Origin: Larix sibirica
Taxonomy: Eukaryota > Streptophyta > Pinopsida > Pinales > Pinaceae
Direction: 5' to 3'
DNA: 16,576 nt
Assembly: GCA_004151065.3 (NCBI GenBank)
Contig: NWUY0300013241.1
Location: forward strand, 32,972-49,547
The position numbers and the translations under genes are program-made. Positions within the stretch are counted from its first letter, which is position 1, and each line of letters starts with the position of its first letter. Positions 1 through 9,446 of this stretch are shown here, in pieces. The notes under the pieces were generated by a model that worked only from the letters and a program-made list of their open reading frames with translations, was not told the origin of the DNA and did not search any database.

Positions 1-960
1 TCAATTTGCCTTTAAAATATTTAAACCTTGAATCATAGAGAAGGGCCCAATCTCCTTCTTTGAATTCCTTGGTCTTTATGAATTTTTCATGCCATAGTTT
101 TCTTTGTTGTTGGATTAATTTTGTGTGTTGTAGGGCTTGTTGTATGATTTCATCTAGCTGATTAAGTTGAAGTAGCCTTTCAGTCTGTGTTGTAGACAAG
201 TCCATGTTAAGTTGCAGTGTTATCCTTAATGTTTTAAGCTCGAACTCAATGGGAAACATTATTCTCTTTCTATAGACCAACTCATATGTTGTGATACCCA
301 TAGTAGTCTTCTAGGTGGTATTGTATGCCCAAGATGCTTCATGGATTCTATTTTCCCACTCCCTTCTATGAAATTGTACTGTCTTGGTCAAGATTTTTTC
401 TATTTCTCTATTGGTAACTTTTGCTTGGCCATTTTCCTATGGATGATAGGATGCTAATTGTTTGCATTTGACCTTGTTAAGCCTCATGATTTATTCTATC
501 AATTTTAATGCAAACTGTGTTCCTCTATCGATAACAAGTGAGTCTGTGTGCTTCGAATGTAGTGAAAATTTATTCAGTTAGGAACTTTGCAACTGATTCT
601 TCGTTGGCGAATATTAATGCTTTCACTTCTACCCACTTTGTAAGCTGGTCTGTGTAGACTAGAATGTAATGTTTCATGTTTGATGGTGGATCAATGGGTC
701 CAACAAAATCCATCCCCCATTTCTCAAAATATTCTATTGTTACCTGGGGATGGAGTAGTATTTCATCTCTCTGAGTTTGTTTTCCCATCCTTTCAAACTC
801 ATCACATATGGAAATGTAATATGTTGCATCTCAGTGTAAGGTTGGCCAGTAGTATCCTATTTGTAAAACCTTGTATTTTTTCCTCTTAGTTGTGTAGTGG
901 CCACCACATGGTTCATCATGGAAATCATGAATAATGTCATGGTCTTCGTCTTCTCGAATG
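1..960 (-). pseudogene. Integrase domain of the Ty3/gypsy element, catalytically dead
   Basis: Integrase would insert the element cDNA into chromosomes. The N-terminal zinc-binding part is read near 790-920 (HDEPCGGH, later SICDEFERMG). The two His and first Cys are present, but the second Cys of the usual C-x2-C is Phe. The open segment 570-788 holds the first catalytic Asp in WGMDFVGPI. After a frame disruption near 565, VIDRGTQF carries the second Asp. In the third block, HP*ENGQAKVTN, the usual Glu after GQA is Lys (codon 419-421) and a TAG at 437-439 stands where Gln is usual. Downstream text ending LLYDSRFKYFKGKL resembles the start of the C-terminal domain and runs off the left edge. 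The family and the dead state are well supported; how much of the C-terminus survives outside cannot be seen. Confidence 0.85.
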
Positions 961-1199
961 CATCTTATCAAGATGTGGTTCGGTCCCCTCCTAAAATGGT
1001 ATCCTTGGATCCATGAAAATGGAACACTCTTCTTGATTATGTTGCATCTTTATTTGTAGGTGAAGTGTTGAGGGAACCTCCCAGTATCCAAGTAATTTGC
1101 AATGTCAGCAAACAATGGAGTGTGTGTAGAGATGGAAAATAGGTGTTCATCCAGAAACGTATCATCTATTAGCTCTTTATCTGCAACATGAGTTAGTCT

Positions 1200-1640
1200 G
1201 GACAAGAAATATACTACAATGTTATGTTTCCTCGGCTTATCTACAATGGTTATGCCAACTTCTTGCAGTAATAAAATCCATCCTATTACACTACAACTGA
1301 CATTTGATTTATTCCTTAAATACTTGATTGTTGAGTGGTCAGTATGGATGAATACCCGATATCCGATGATAAAGTGCCTGAACTTGTTGATGGAATAGCT
1401 AACAATAAGAAATTATTTATTTGTGACAGTGTAATTGAGTTCTAGTCCTTCAAGGTTCTTACCGATGTAGTAAATGGCATATGGAACCTTATCCTCTCCT
1501 TGGCCTAGGACTGCAAAAATTACTTTTTCCGAAGCATCAAAATGTATGTGAAAAGTGATCTCCCAATTTGGTCCTTGCAAGACAGGTGATTCCACAATCT
1601 TCTGCTTTATATGTTCAAATTCTTGGTGGTAGCTATCATT
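1200..1640 (-). pseudogene. RNase H domain of the Ty3/gypsy element
   Basis: RNase H degrades the RNA strand of the RNA-DNA hybrid during reverse transcription. The longest open piece, 1413-1595, reads LQGPNWEITFHIHFDASEK (residues 6-24) followed by AVLGQGEDKVPYAIYYIGKNL and ELNYTVTNK, the usual order of a gypsy RNase H. The first catalytic Asp is kept in the HFDAS block. After a stop at about 1410, the text continues with FRHFIIGYRVFIHTDHSTI, matching the later HTDH block. It lies between the reverse transcriptase (higher coordinates) and the integrase (lower coordinates), as expected. A stop interrupts it, so it is inactive as part of a polyprotein. Family assignment is firm. Confidence 0.82.
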
Positions 1641-1799
1641 CCACTAGAATTCTACATATTTGGTCATTAATGAAAACATTGGGGTAGCTATTGTACTATA
1701 ATCCTGTATGAATATCTTATAATATCCAAATTTCCCTATGAAGCTTCTAATATCTTTTAGTTTCTGTGAAGGAGGTAGCTTGATTATTACTTGAATTTT

Positions 1800-2510
1800 T
1801 GCAGGGTCTAATGTAATTCCTCTTGCATAGACATAATGACCTAAAACTACTCATTCATCCATCATTAATTAAAAAAGTTCATTGCTTAAGGAAAGGTTCA
1901 TTGCAATGCATATTTTAAGAACATTTTCTAAGGTTGTGAGAGCCTCCTCAAATTCATTCTCATGAGTAAATTCATCCATATATATTTCCATGCGGTCGTG
2001 GATAAAATTAGTGAAAATACTCAATACTACCTTTGGAAGGTAGTTGGGGCATTACAAAGTCCAAAAGGAAGGACCCTATAGGAAAAATTTCCCCATGGAC
2101 AAGTGAAGGTGGTCTTGTACTGGTCTATTGGATGAATTTGGATATGATTATATCCACTTAAACCATCTAAAAAGGAGAAAAATTTCTTCCCCGCTAGGGT
2201 GTCTAGCACTTGGTCAATGAATGGTAAATGGAAGTGATATTTCTTTGTAGATCTATTCAATTCTCTATATTCTATGAAGACTCTCCACTTCCCTCCTTTA
2301 TTTGGGACAATCACCAATGGTGATACCGATTCGTTGTTTGAAATAGGGTATATGAATCCAGCTTCAAGGAGTTTCTGTAATTTTGTTTAAACAATATCTA
2401 TTAAGGCTGGGTTCATTCTTTGTTGTGGCTTCCTAACAAGAGCTTAACCTTCTTTGATATATATGTGGTGTTGGAAAATGGTTGGACTCACTCCCTTCAT
2501 GTCAGGATAG
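1800..2510 (-). pseudogene. Reverse transcriptase domain of the Ty3/gypsy element, frameshifted
   Basis: Reverse transcriptase copies element RNA into DNA. The block begins with text like MKGVSPTIFQHHIYIKEG (about 2447-2505), the usual approach to the domain. The open stretch 2027-2317 then carries VIVPNKGGKWRVFIEYRELN, LPFIDQVLDTLAGKKF, the catalytic-Asp motif FLDGLSGYNHIQI, TTFTCPWGNFSYRVLPFG and LCNAPTTFQR. A one-base loss at about 2024-2026 shifts the frame directly after FQR; the other frame continues with VLSIFTNFIHDRMEIYMDE. The polymerase box is therefore YMDE, with Glu in place of the second Asp of YxDD (codon 1971-1973). Further stops follow toward 1640. The frameshift and altered active site each suggest loss of function. 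Identification is very secure from the motif order. Confidence 0.92.
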
Positions 2511-2777
2511 CTCCATACAAAGTTTGTTTGGTATTTGGTAAGGATGTGGATCACTTTTCCTCTTGTTCAGGTGCTAAATGGTCATTGATTTTCAATGTTC
2601 TGTCAGGAGCAATTTCTACTGTTTTGGTGGTTGTTCATCTTTCTTCCATGAGATAGATTTTCTACCATATGGGATCCTCCACCCTAAAATTTCCAATTCT
2701 TGGACTAGTAAATGGTCTCCAAAGGATATCGGGTTATCGTAAATATTATGGATGAAATTGGAAATGGAAGTATCCTC
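2511..2777 (-). pseudogene. Protease-reverse transcriptase linker, broken
   Basis: The minus strand between the protease stretch and the reverse transcriptase has several stops, but one frame still reads KYQTNFVWSYPDMKGV (into 2500), which corresponds to the segment normally found just before the gypsy reverse transcriptase. This shows the coding region was once continuous from protease to reverse transcriptase. The plus-strand open frame 2420-2656 over the same bases has no recognisable motif and is treated as a shadow. Confidence 0.6.
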
Positions 2778-3524
2778 CTATGGTGATCTAAGTGATAGGG
2801 AAGTATCTATGGTCAAAACAGGATGAATAGGTTGATAATAATCATTTTTCTCATATTTACACCAAAGTTCCCTATTATCCAAAAAAGGTATGGCATGAGG
2901 GTATAGGCTTAACGTCTTTGTTTCTAATCCATTCGTGATGTTCATATCTCCCTGCCTACATCCTATGTGTGCATTAGCTGTTACGATCCATTGCCTCCCA
3001 AGTATGAGAAGGTATCTACTAAGTTTAGCTTTAGTGTGGATGACAATGAAATCAGTAGGGTACTTCCATGAGTCTATGGTAACCATAATGTCTTCTACTA
3101 TGCCATATGGATAGACTGTAGAAGTGTCTACAAGTTGTAGAATTGTAGTAAGATGTCTTATAATATATTGAATGCCAAGTTTTATCATGGTGTCTTGTCC
3201 CATTACATTTATTTTTGCTCCTAAGTTAATAAGGGTGTTTGATATCGGACTTCCTGCTATGTGTACATCTACTATTGGACTCCCTGGGTCGGCATATTTC
3301 AAATTAATGATCCTCCCCATTATTAGGTATGTTGGTTTTCCTACCACATTAATGGTGACAGGTTTCTTCATCTTTCTACCTGGCCTCTTTATATAGTTAT
3401 CCTTGATGTATTGATTATAGATAGGAATTTCCTTAATAGCTTGTAGGAGTGGTATTTTGACACACGAAGTTTTGAGTTCTTCTAACATAGGGTTTTCAGG
3501 TTTTTGGACTTCTTTGGAATGCAA
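2778..3524 (-). pseudogene. Aspartic protease region of the Ty3/gypsy polyprotein, active-site Asp changed to Asn
   Basis: This 248-codon open stretch contains a retropepsin-like protease that would cut the gag-pol polyprotein. Around residues 80-105 it reads VHIAGSPISNTLINLGAKIN; the family motif at that place is Asp-Leu-Gly-Ala or Asp-Ser/Thr-Gly-Ala, so the catalytic Asp is Asn here (codon AAC at 3225-3227). The later ILGRQWI block (residues ~174-180) matches the conserved ILGRPWL/ILGRPFL segment of plant gypsy proteases. The start at 3524 is only an internal Met in a longer polyprotein, so no true start is implied. The segment after residue ~200 is linker toward reverse transcriptase and carries no clear motif. 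It is the longest unbroken part of the element. Confidence in the family is high and in the Asp loss very high. Confidence 0.85.
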
Positions 3525-4154
3525 TCTTTGTGGTAAATATGGAATAGGAAATGGTGGATCCCCTATATGATGTTCCTCCTCTACAAGTTTCTATTGTGTC
3601 GTATGATGTGCTATGGGAGAAAGAGGTGTATTTGCTTGTTCTTTTGGATCCTTTGTTGGGTGTGTTACGGTTTTTCTAGAACCCAGACTCAATTGATTTA
3701 CTTCTATGGTATTCAAAGAGTATGCTGGGTAGTTTTTTACCTCAGTAGTATGCGCGAGTTGAACTTGTCTGTTGTTGGGATTTGGAGTGGGTTGAGATAG
3801 CATAGGTGTCCTTGGTGCTGAAGGGTTAATATTTTGAGCTTGTGGCTGACTGGTATTGGTCACTGGAGGGGGCATAATATCAAGTAGTTGTTGGTTTGGT
3901 CTCCATCTGGTGGAATGAATATTTTTTCCATATGCAAGAAGTATTGGTTGAGATATTTTCCATTTAATTTGCGTGGTTGGTACCCAATCAGGAGTAGGAT
4001 TAGGCAGTTGTCCATAAGGGTTCATCCAAGTTCGATGCCCATAGGTCTACTGAAATGGTGGTTGATTATATGATTGTTGATAAGGAGGTTGTGCATGTGG
4101 TTGATACGGTTGCTACCCTTGGAATTTTTTATGATGAGTTTGACCATAAGGGTA
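3525..4154 (-). pseudogene. Pro/Gln/Asn-rich spacer between gag zinc knuckles and protease
   Basis: The open piece 3591-4025 encodes about 144 residues rich in Pro, Gln, Asn and Thr (for example PNPTPDWVPTTQ and LSQPTPNPNNRQVQ). The 4026-4150 stretch, in the same sense, reads QPYQPHAQPPYQQSYNQPPF with stops. Low-complexity Pro/Gln linkers of this type commonly separate the gag nucleocapsid from protease in plant gypsy elements. No catalytic motif is present. It has at least two stops and is part of the decayed gag-pol frame, not a separate gene. Confidence 0.65.
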
Positions 4155-5376
4155 CTAAAAATGTCTTTGTAATCCTGGTCTCCTGGGATTTATGTAATTG
4201 AGAGGTTCTGAAATATCTTGTGATTCATAGATATTAGCCTTTAGATATCCTAGGTAAGAACATTCATGTGTGGAGTGTTTATTAGCACAAATTGCACAAC
4301 ATTCATATTTTTTAGCACTGACTTGCATTAGGTTTAGTGGACACTCATTCTTTTTGTGTTTCTTCCTGCAGATTAGGCAGAAAATGGATAAGGCTTTATA
4401 TGATTCTTCCTTTTTTAACTTGTCTTGCATAAAATCTATTTATAATTCCATAGATTGTAGAATATATGATTTCATGTCATCTAGGAGATTCCCCAAGTTT
4501 TACTTGGTGATGGTGGAACTAGAAGGTCTAGCTGGATGAGAAGAGAGGTCTCTCCCCCTAGGTTTCTTCCCTATGGACCGAGAGTGGTTCCTAAAGATTT
4601 GTTTGATATAATCATAATTATTTTGATAGATATCCCCATTTTTCAAGAGATTTAGTGTTTCCAGGAATTATTCTCTTATCCCTCTAAGAAGGACAAGTTT
4701 AATAGATTCGACATCTAAAGTGTGGTAGTGAGCTCCTTTATAACTAAGTTGAAACCACTCCTCATAGTCTTCCAATATCTCATTTGGTCCTTGTACCATT
4801 CTGAAAATCTCATCCCTTGTTTATGTTGCTTTGCAGTAGTCCTTGTACTTTTTAGTGAAAGTGTCTTTCATATGCTCCCAGGTGAAAATACTATTCAGCT
4901 CTAAACTCATGAACCACCTTAGTGCAGAGTCCTTTAATGTTGAGGTAGCTAGTTTAGGTTTCTGTGCATCCATAGTGTAATTGTACACCCGACATACTAC
5001 CTTGAATTCAACCAGGAAGGTATTAGGGTCTTCTGAGGTTATTCCATGGAAATTTGGCAAGGAAATAGGGTTAATGTTCTTCATTTTGACCTCCTCCAAT
5101 GGAAAAATCATAGACGGTGGGTTGTTCTAAATTTTCCCTATCTACCATAGATTGCTCCTCGTCTTCCATTGTGTCGGATCCTTCATTTTCCAATGAGTCT
5201 GACGAATCATCTATTGACCTAAAGAGACCATGTCCCTATCTTGGAATATGTTGGTGAGGTGATCGATTAGACCCTTTAGGATTTTCCTCTTCAATTCTTC
5301 TATTGCTTGAACTCGGATTCGGTTGAGGAGATGTGTTTGATAAGAATCGTCTTAATTTGTTTCTATCCCTAGGCAT
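4155..5376 (-). pseudogene. gag (capsid plus nucleocapsid with two zinc knuckles), frameshifted
   Basis: Gag forms the virus-like particle and binds element RNA. The likely start is ATG at 5374-5376, giving MPRDRNKLRRFLSNTSPQPN with the 290-bp leader upstream. After frame breaks, the open part 4821-5111 carries the capsid-like block ISLPNFHGITSEDPNTFLVE, then LKDSALRWFMSLE and FTKKYKDYC, characteristic of plant gypsy gag (retrotransposon gag domain). The middle, 4430-4820, can be followed only by switching frames (for example TRDEIFRMVQ-like text near 4800). The open part 4155-4430 has two zinc knuckles, CLICRKKHKKNEC and CAICANKHSTHEC, both C-x2-C-x3-H-x4-C with all metal ligands kept. Identification is secure; it is non-functional because of several frameshifts and stops. 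Confidence 0.85.
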
Positions 5377-5666
5377 TCCTGCTAACTCAGAACTAGGAAT
5401 TTTCATGTTAAACTTTTTTTTGTTTTTTGGGGGATTTTTTATGAGGGGGTTTGGTTTTTATAAAAAAATAGGATTTTTTCTTATAGATGGATAGGATTCT
5501 ACACTAATTATAGAAAAGGAAAAAATTGATATATGTTCAAATGAAAGACTTACTAGCACGTCTTCTTCTTGCTTTCTTTTTCTACCCAACTGTAACATGC
5601 TTATCACATATGCAAAACCAAAACAACTAGTTAATATTGTCAGTTTCCTTATGGTTCGGCATGCCT
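5377..5666 (-). other. Untranslated leader between primer site and gag
   Basis: About 290 bases separate the primer binding site from the proposed gag start. The minus strand holds C-rich and A-rich runs near 5405-5465 and no protein motif. A 75-codon open frame (5458-5685) starts inside the primer binding site region and has no similarity I recognise, so it is taken as chance. RNA packaging signals would be expected here but none can be identified by eye. Confidence 0.5.
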
Positions 5667-5684
5667 TCCCTGACAACAATGCCA
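5667..5684 (-). promoter_or_regulatory. Primer binding site, tRNA-Asp type, mutated
   Basis: On the minus strand the 18 bases read TGGCATTGTTGTCAGGGA. The tRNA-Asp-complementary primer site used by many Athila/Tat elements is TGGCGCCGTTGCCGGGGA (recalled from knowledge of the family). They differ at five positions and every difference is a C-to-T or G-to-A transition. Its place, just inside the proposed LTR end at 5690 with a 5-base spacer and 290 bp before gag, is as expected. Reverse transcription would start here. Confidence 0.7.
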
Positions 5685-5689
5685 AAAAG

Positions 5690-6959
5690 TGACAGGCTTA
5701 ATCAATTATCATTAATATTGTATCTATCCGGTTGGGACAAGATGCTAGCAAGAGTGTTTTATCTAAAACTTTCCTTTAATCATCAACCCAGTGATCCGTA
5801 CAAACTTCTGAGGGTCATGCACAATATGTGCAACCTACAAAGAAACTTAACAGTGCCTAGTAGTATGTAACTTCAAATAAATCAAAAGCACTGCTGTTAA
5901 AAAGCAAAGAAGAATTTAATCTATGATCTAAGGGTTGCAAGGGACATGGATACCATTATTCGACTAGGAATATATACCTTTATCAGTGGTCTCAGAGACA
6001 AGTTTTAGAAAGCTCCTCATCTAGCTTTAGACAAACATTTTGAAGGGCTCCCTAATTTACCCTACCATCCATGCACCAATTACGGGGATTTCAATGACAC
6101 CAAATTCAGATCCAGTGATGAAACAAACAGAGAATTTTAATTCTTTACCTAGTTCATATAACAAGATCTCTTGTGATATAAAGATAAGCATTCAACTTTA
6201 AATTGCAAAAACAATAGAAAGATATCTATGCCAAATTAAAAGTGTAGAAATAATTCTTCAAATCTACTCTTATTGAAATAATGGAAATATTCTACAAATT
6301 GTAGTAAATCTACATTATCTACTATGTTCTATTAGTGTACATACGAATATAGTAAATCTTTTCTAATGCACAAGTCCCTATAGTCACCTATGGATGGAAC
6401 CTAATCCAAGGTGATACCGGAATGGTAAGATCACTCAATAAGTTGAAGGAATAAAATTCTTCATTTACTTCGAAGATAATTGTTTAACATCAAAAACTTA
6501 GTTTTGTTTCTCAAACTGTAATAAAACTAAGTTCATAACAAAATGGGTGCTAGCCTTGCTAGTTGCTCCCTTCTGATTTAAATATGAAAATGTATCTTCT
6601 ACTCTAGTTTGCTAACATCTAGTCTATCTAAAATATATCCATGCAATCAACGTCGAGAATATTGGTGTGGGTAGGTAAGATCACTCGAGATCAACAGAGT
6701 GATATGGCATTGCCTTGGATATGTTCAATGGTTTCCATGTGATCTGTGGATTCAGGATAAGCCTCCAGTTGATGGGTCTATGAGTAGCATTGAATCCACT
6801 ATTCATGTTCTCCTAGTAAGCATTGGTGTATTCAAAACTAAAAGTGCTTTAACAAAACTAGAATTGCTTCATTTATCACCTTCTTGTGTCTTTATATAGA
6901 TGGAACTTCAGTAGTAAAAAATGGTGTTTCTTCTAGGTGTTGAATCAAGGACAATGTCA
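5690..6959 (-). repeat. Candidate 5' LTR of the Ty3/gypsy element
   Basis: The inner end is placed at 5690 because the minus strand there reads CCTGTCA, five bases before the primer binding site. The outer end is a guess at 6959: plus-strand TGACA at 5690 and TGTCA at 6955-6959 would give matching inverted termini and a 1270-bp LTR, a normal size for this group. A TATA-like ATATTTAAAT on the minus strand at 6577-6586 could be the core promoter. The partner LTR lies outside the window, so neither the outer end nor a target-site duplication can be tested. No coding motif is seen inside. Confidence 0.45.
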
Positions 6960-7127
6960 TATGGAACATGGTTCCTTCATACTCTGCTAAATCACCAAGT
7001 TATTAGTATCTTTTTTGCACATTAGCTATTAAAAGGAAAGAATTAATCAACAAAGCAATTATTTCTAAATATGCATATAATCTAAACTAAGTGCCTTCCT
7101 TGTATTAACTATGTGTATTATTTCCAT
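6960..7127. other. Short unassigned spacer
   Basis: This 168-bp stretch lies between the proposed gypsy LTR and the copia-type LTR. It is AT-rich and shows no motif. It may be flanking DNA or the remaining part of the gypsy LTR if that LTR is longer than proposed. Confidence 0.3.
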
Positions 7128-7700
7128 TGTTGGGGTTTTAGAATTCTCCAATTTATCAAGAAAAAGGATGTCTTTTGCAACCAAAGGTGGGATCCATCAG
7201 TATTTAGGATATTTTAAGGAAGTAATATGAGATATAAATGCATAAGGCTAGAACTACCTACAAAGTCCTTTTTTTACATTGTATATGTGATTTGTGATAC
7301 ACTGGCAAGAATAGTTGCCTTCAATTCCATCACCTATAGGTAAATTTTTTGGTGATGATCCCTATGTTCTTTTCAAGGAAACCTATGGGAAAGTGCTTAG
7401 GTTTGCATTATATCTTTAGTATTTGCATACATGACTATACTACAACCGTTCCCTATCATTTTGTCATTGTTGTTTACCATAAGTATTTATTTTCCACATT
7501 TTATCGACATATGAATAGCTTATAATATCATCATCTACTATGTGTTGTAACAATTACTAAAAACATTCAAATACAAATGGTTTCACTTCTAGATAATGAA
7601 GAGTTGGAAGCCAATAGCCTTCAGTAATCAATTAAACCATCTATTTCAAGGATGTAAAAAATAATCTCAGTATGCTTCAAGAGAAAAGAGAAAATAACTC

Positions 7701-7806
7701 TTGCTTCTTGAGGGCATGAATATCTAATGAAAACATATATTGCTTCTTGAGGGCATGAATATCTAATGAAAACATATATTTCTTCTTGGGGACATGAATA
7801 ACTAGA
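7701..7806 (+). repeat. 39-bp tandem repeat, two perfect copies plus a diverged partial third
   Basis: Copies at 7701-7739 and 7740-7778 are identical over 39 bases (starting TTGCTTCTTGAGGGCATGAA). A third begins at 7779 with TTTCTTCTTGGGGACATGAA and fades after about 28 bases. It lies in the promoter-proximal part of the copia-type LTR, where short tandem repeats often act as enhancer-like elements in plant LTRs; that role is inference. Confidence 0.9.
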
Positions 7807-8168
7807 CTATAGAATGTTAATTTCTATTTAATGGATTTTGAGATTAACGCATTATAGAATGAATCTTTGCTTCATGCTTAATGTGCATGGACCAGTTTAC
7901 TCTATTGCAGTGCTACCATATGTTGATGTTTGTAAGATTGGACATATACTTCCACATTGGTTTTGTGTATATCATGTGGAATTTGTCATTAATACTTCTC
8001 AAGACTTAGGAAATTCACTTTAATTAAGTAATAATTGAATTGAATGCATTTTTATAATTAATTGAATTTGATTTATTGAAATGCCTAATTTTTTTGCATT
8101 AGTGAGATAAATTAAATCCTAGACCTTGATCTCAAGTGAGTGAGATCTAATCTCAACAATTGATCACT

Positions 8169-8169
8169 T

Positions 8170-8200
<31 letters not shown>
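8169..8200 (+). repeat. TATA-like run and (AG)10 microsatellite
   Basis: TTATATATATAT is followed directly by ten AG units. The first part may serve as the TATA box of the LTR, with transcription starting about 30 bases later; the AG run is a simple repeat. Promoter use is inferred from the position within the LTR. Confidence 0.6.
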
Positions 8201-8520
8201 GGATATTGATATATAATTGGTTGGGCTAGAGAGACTTTCATCCAAGTGCATTGGGTCCAAGGAAGGAAAAAAGGGGCAGCAAAGGAGAAGTGACTAGCAA
8301 GATCAAAGGACGGATCTTGAGGTGTGATCAACTAGTTTGTTGTTTGTATTTTGTATTTTTCCTTAGTGATCCATTTTCCCAAGATAAGAGCCCTTGTAAG
8401 CTTGGAAATAATTTATAATGAAAAACTTATTTGAAGGGTAGAAATATGTGTGCATGATTATGCTTTCATGTTTATTACTTCCACTATTTATTTTCTCTTA
8501 ATAGATTCCAACAATATAAT

Positions 8521-8534
8521 TAAAATCAGTGAGC
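8521..8534 (+). promoter_or_regulatory. Degraded initiator-Met tRNA primer binding site
   Basis: The bases TAAAATCAGTGAGC align with the copia primer site TGGTATCAGAGC if two G-to-A changes, one T-to-A change and a two-base insertion are allowed. The following TATT also matches the usual continuation. It sits 7 bases after the proposed LTR end at 8513. It supports plus-strand orientation of the copia element. Confidence 0.4.
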
Positions 8535-8540
8535 TATTAA

Positions 8541-8567
8541 AGTAATTTTCAGTAAAGGAAAATTACT
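8541..8567 (+). other. Perfect 10-bp hairpin just after the primer site
   Basis: AGTAATTTTC at 8541-8550 and GAAAATTACT at 8558-8567 are exact inverted repeats around a 7-base loop. In a retroelement transcript this is the leader region, where structured RNA for dimerisation or packaging is often found; that function is speculation. Confidence 0.6.
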
Positions 8568-9446
8568 AGGAATTACTTTATCTAGGACTAGGGTTAGAAA
8601 AATTAACACCATATGCAAGAAATAAAATAGAACGTTAGTTAATGTCACTAGGTTTGACCTTACTCCATAAATTTGCATCTTATGGAAGAGTTCCAATGTC
8701 TCTTAAGTAACATTAAAAAATGACCCATTGGAGATTGGTTAGAGATATAAATAATTAAGTTTAGATTTGAATGAAAGACTAATCTAAGAATCTTGTACAC
8801 GAAAGAGGCTACTTGGAGGGTGGAATGTAGTATTCCTTCTACAAATCCAATGTTAGATCAACATAAATGTGGGATCTTAGAATCATCAATTCTATATTCC
8901 TTACATTGGTAATGCCATTTATTTTATACTAATGCGAGATATGGGGCTCTAAAATATCAGTTGTCAATTACAAATTACCTAACACACACTCATTAGTGTG
9001 CAAGGTGGAGGAATTTTCTGGCCAAGAATCATACCTACACACAAAGAAAACAAATTGTATTAGATCATCTATCACACATAAATCTAAGTACAATATAAAT
9101 TGGTAAAAAAATAATAACATAACATCTATCTAAAAATCCTAAGAAAAAATAAAATGAACATATTTAAGAATAGACCAAAGACTATCTCTAGTCATTAGTT
9201 GCATTTCGGTTGCATGCAAATACCTACGAAAATCGCGATGGAATAATGTGTTTATATGACTAAATAATAAATAGATAGGCATATCAATATGTATGAGACT
9301 CTAAAAATACTAAATGGGAATACATGTATGAGGTTCTCTTTGTTTCAAAAATAATGTATTCTCTACTTAACAAGGCCAACTGTGTGAAGCTGAAAGTTCA
9401 TCTAGACCTCCCCCCCCAACATCACTCTCAATTCCCCACACCCAAT

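Larger units (their letters stand above)
1..6959 (-). mobile_element. Ty3/gypsy LTR retrotransposon, non-chromovirus (Athila/Tat-like), decayed and cut by the left window edge
   Basis: Reading the minus strand from high to low coordinates gives a candidate 5' LTR, a primer binding site, a leader, gag with two zinc knuckles, protease, reverse transcriptase, RNase H and integrase. RNase H before integrase is the Ty3/gypsy order. The reverse transcriptase segment FLDGLSGYN followed by PFGLCNAP, the gag knuckles of C-x2-C-x3-H-x4-C type and a tRNA-Asp-like primer site together point to the Athila/Tat side of plant gypsy elements; the clade is inferred from motif memory, not a tree. The 3' end of integrase and the 3' LTR would lie left of base 1. 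Frameshifts and stops occur throughout, so it cannot encode its own mobility. The outer LTR boundary at 6959 is the least certain part. Confidence 0.85.
7128..8513 (+). repeat. Ty1/copia-type 5' LTR
   Basis: The segment starts TGTTGGGG and ends TTCCAACA, giving the inverted TGTTGG/CCAACA termini typical of copia LTRs. A TATA-rich run (8169-8180) is followed by (AG)10. An A/T-rich polyadenylation-like segment (AATAATTTATAATG) lies near 8407-8421, which fits U3-R-U5 order on the plus strand. A degraded initiator-Met primer site follows 7 bases after the end. The flanking pentamers TCCAT and ATATA do not match, so this is not a tidy solo LTR; it reads as a 5' LTR whose internal region has decayed or been removed. 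A 61-codon open frame inside (7838-8023) has no recognisable motif. Confidence 0.55.

Noticed and set aside
680-889. Plus-strand 69-codon frame
   Set aside because: It lies opposite the recognisable integrase sequence and has no motif.
2420-2656. Plus-strand 78-codon frame
   Set aside because: It overlaps the minus-strand protease-reverse transcriptase linker, which has identifiable pol text.
3172-3396. Plus-strand hydrophobic 74-codon frame resembling membrane segments
   Set aside because: It is antisense to the protease; hydrophobicity comes from the opposite-strand codons.
5458-5685. Minus-strand 75-codon frame upstream of gag
   Set aside because: It starts within the primer binding site and covers the leader; no family motif.
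7838-8023. Plus-strand 61-codon frame
   Set aside because: It lies inside the copia-type LTR with no recognisable domain.
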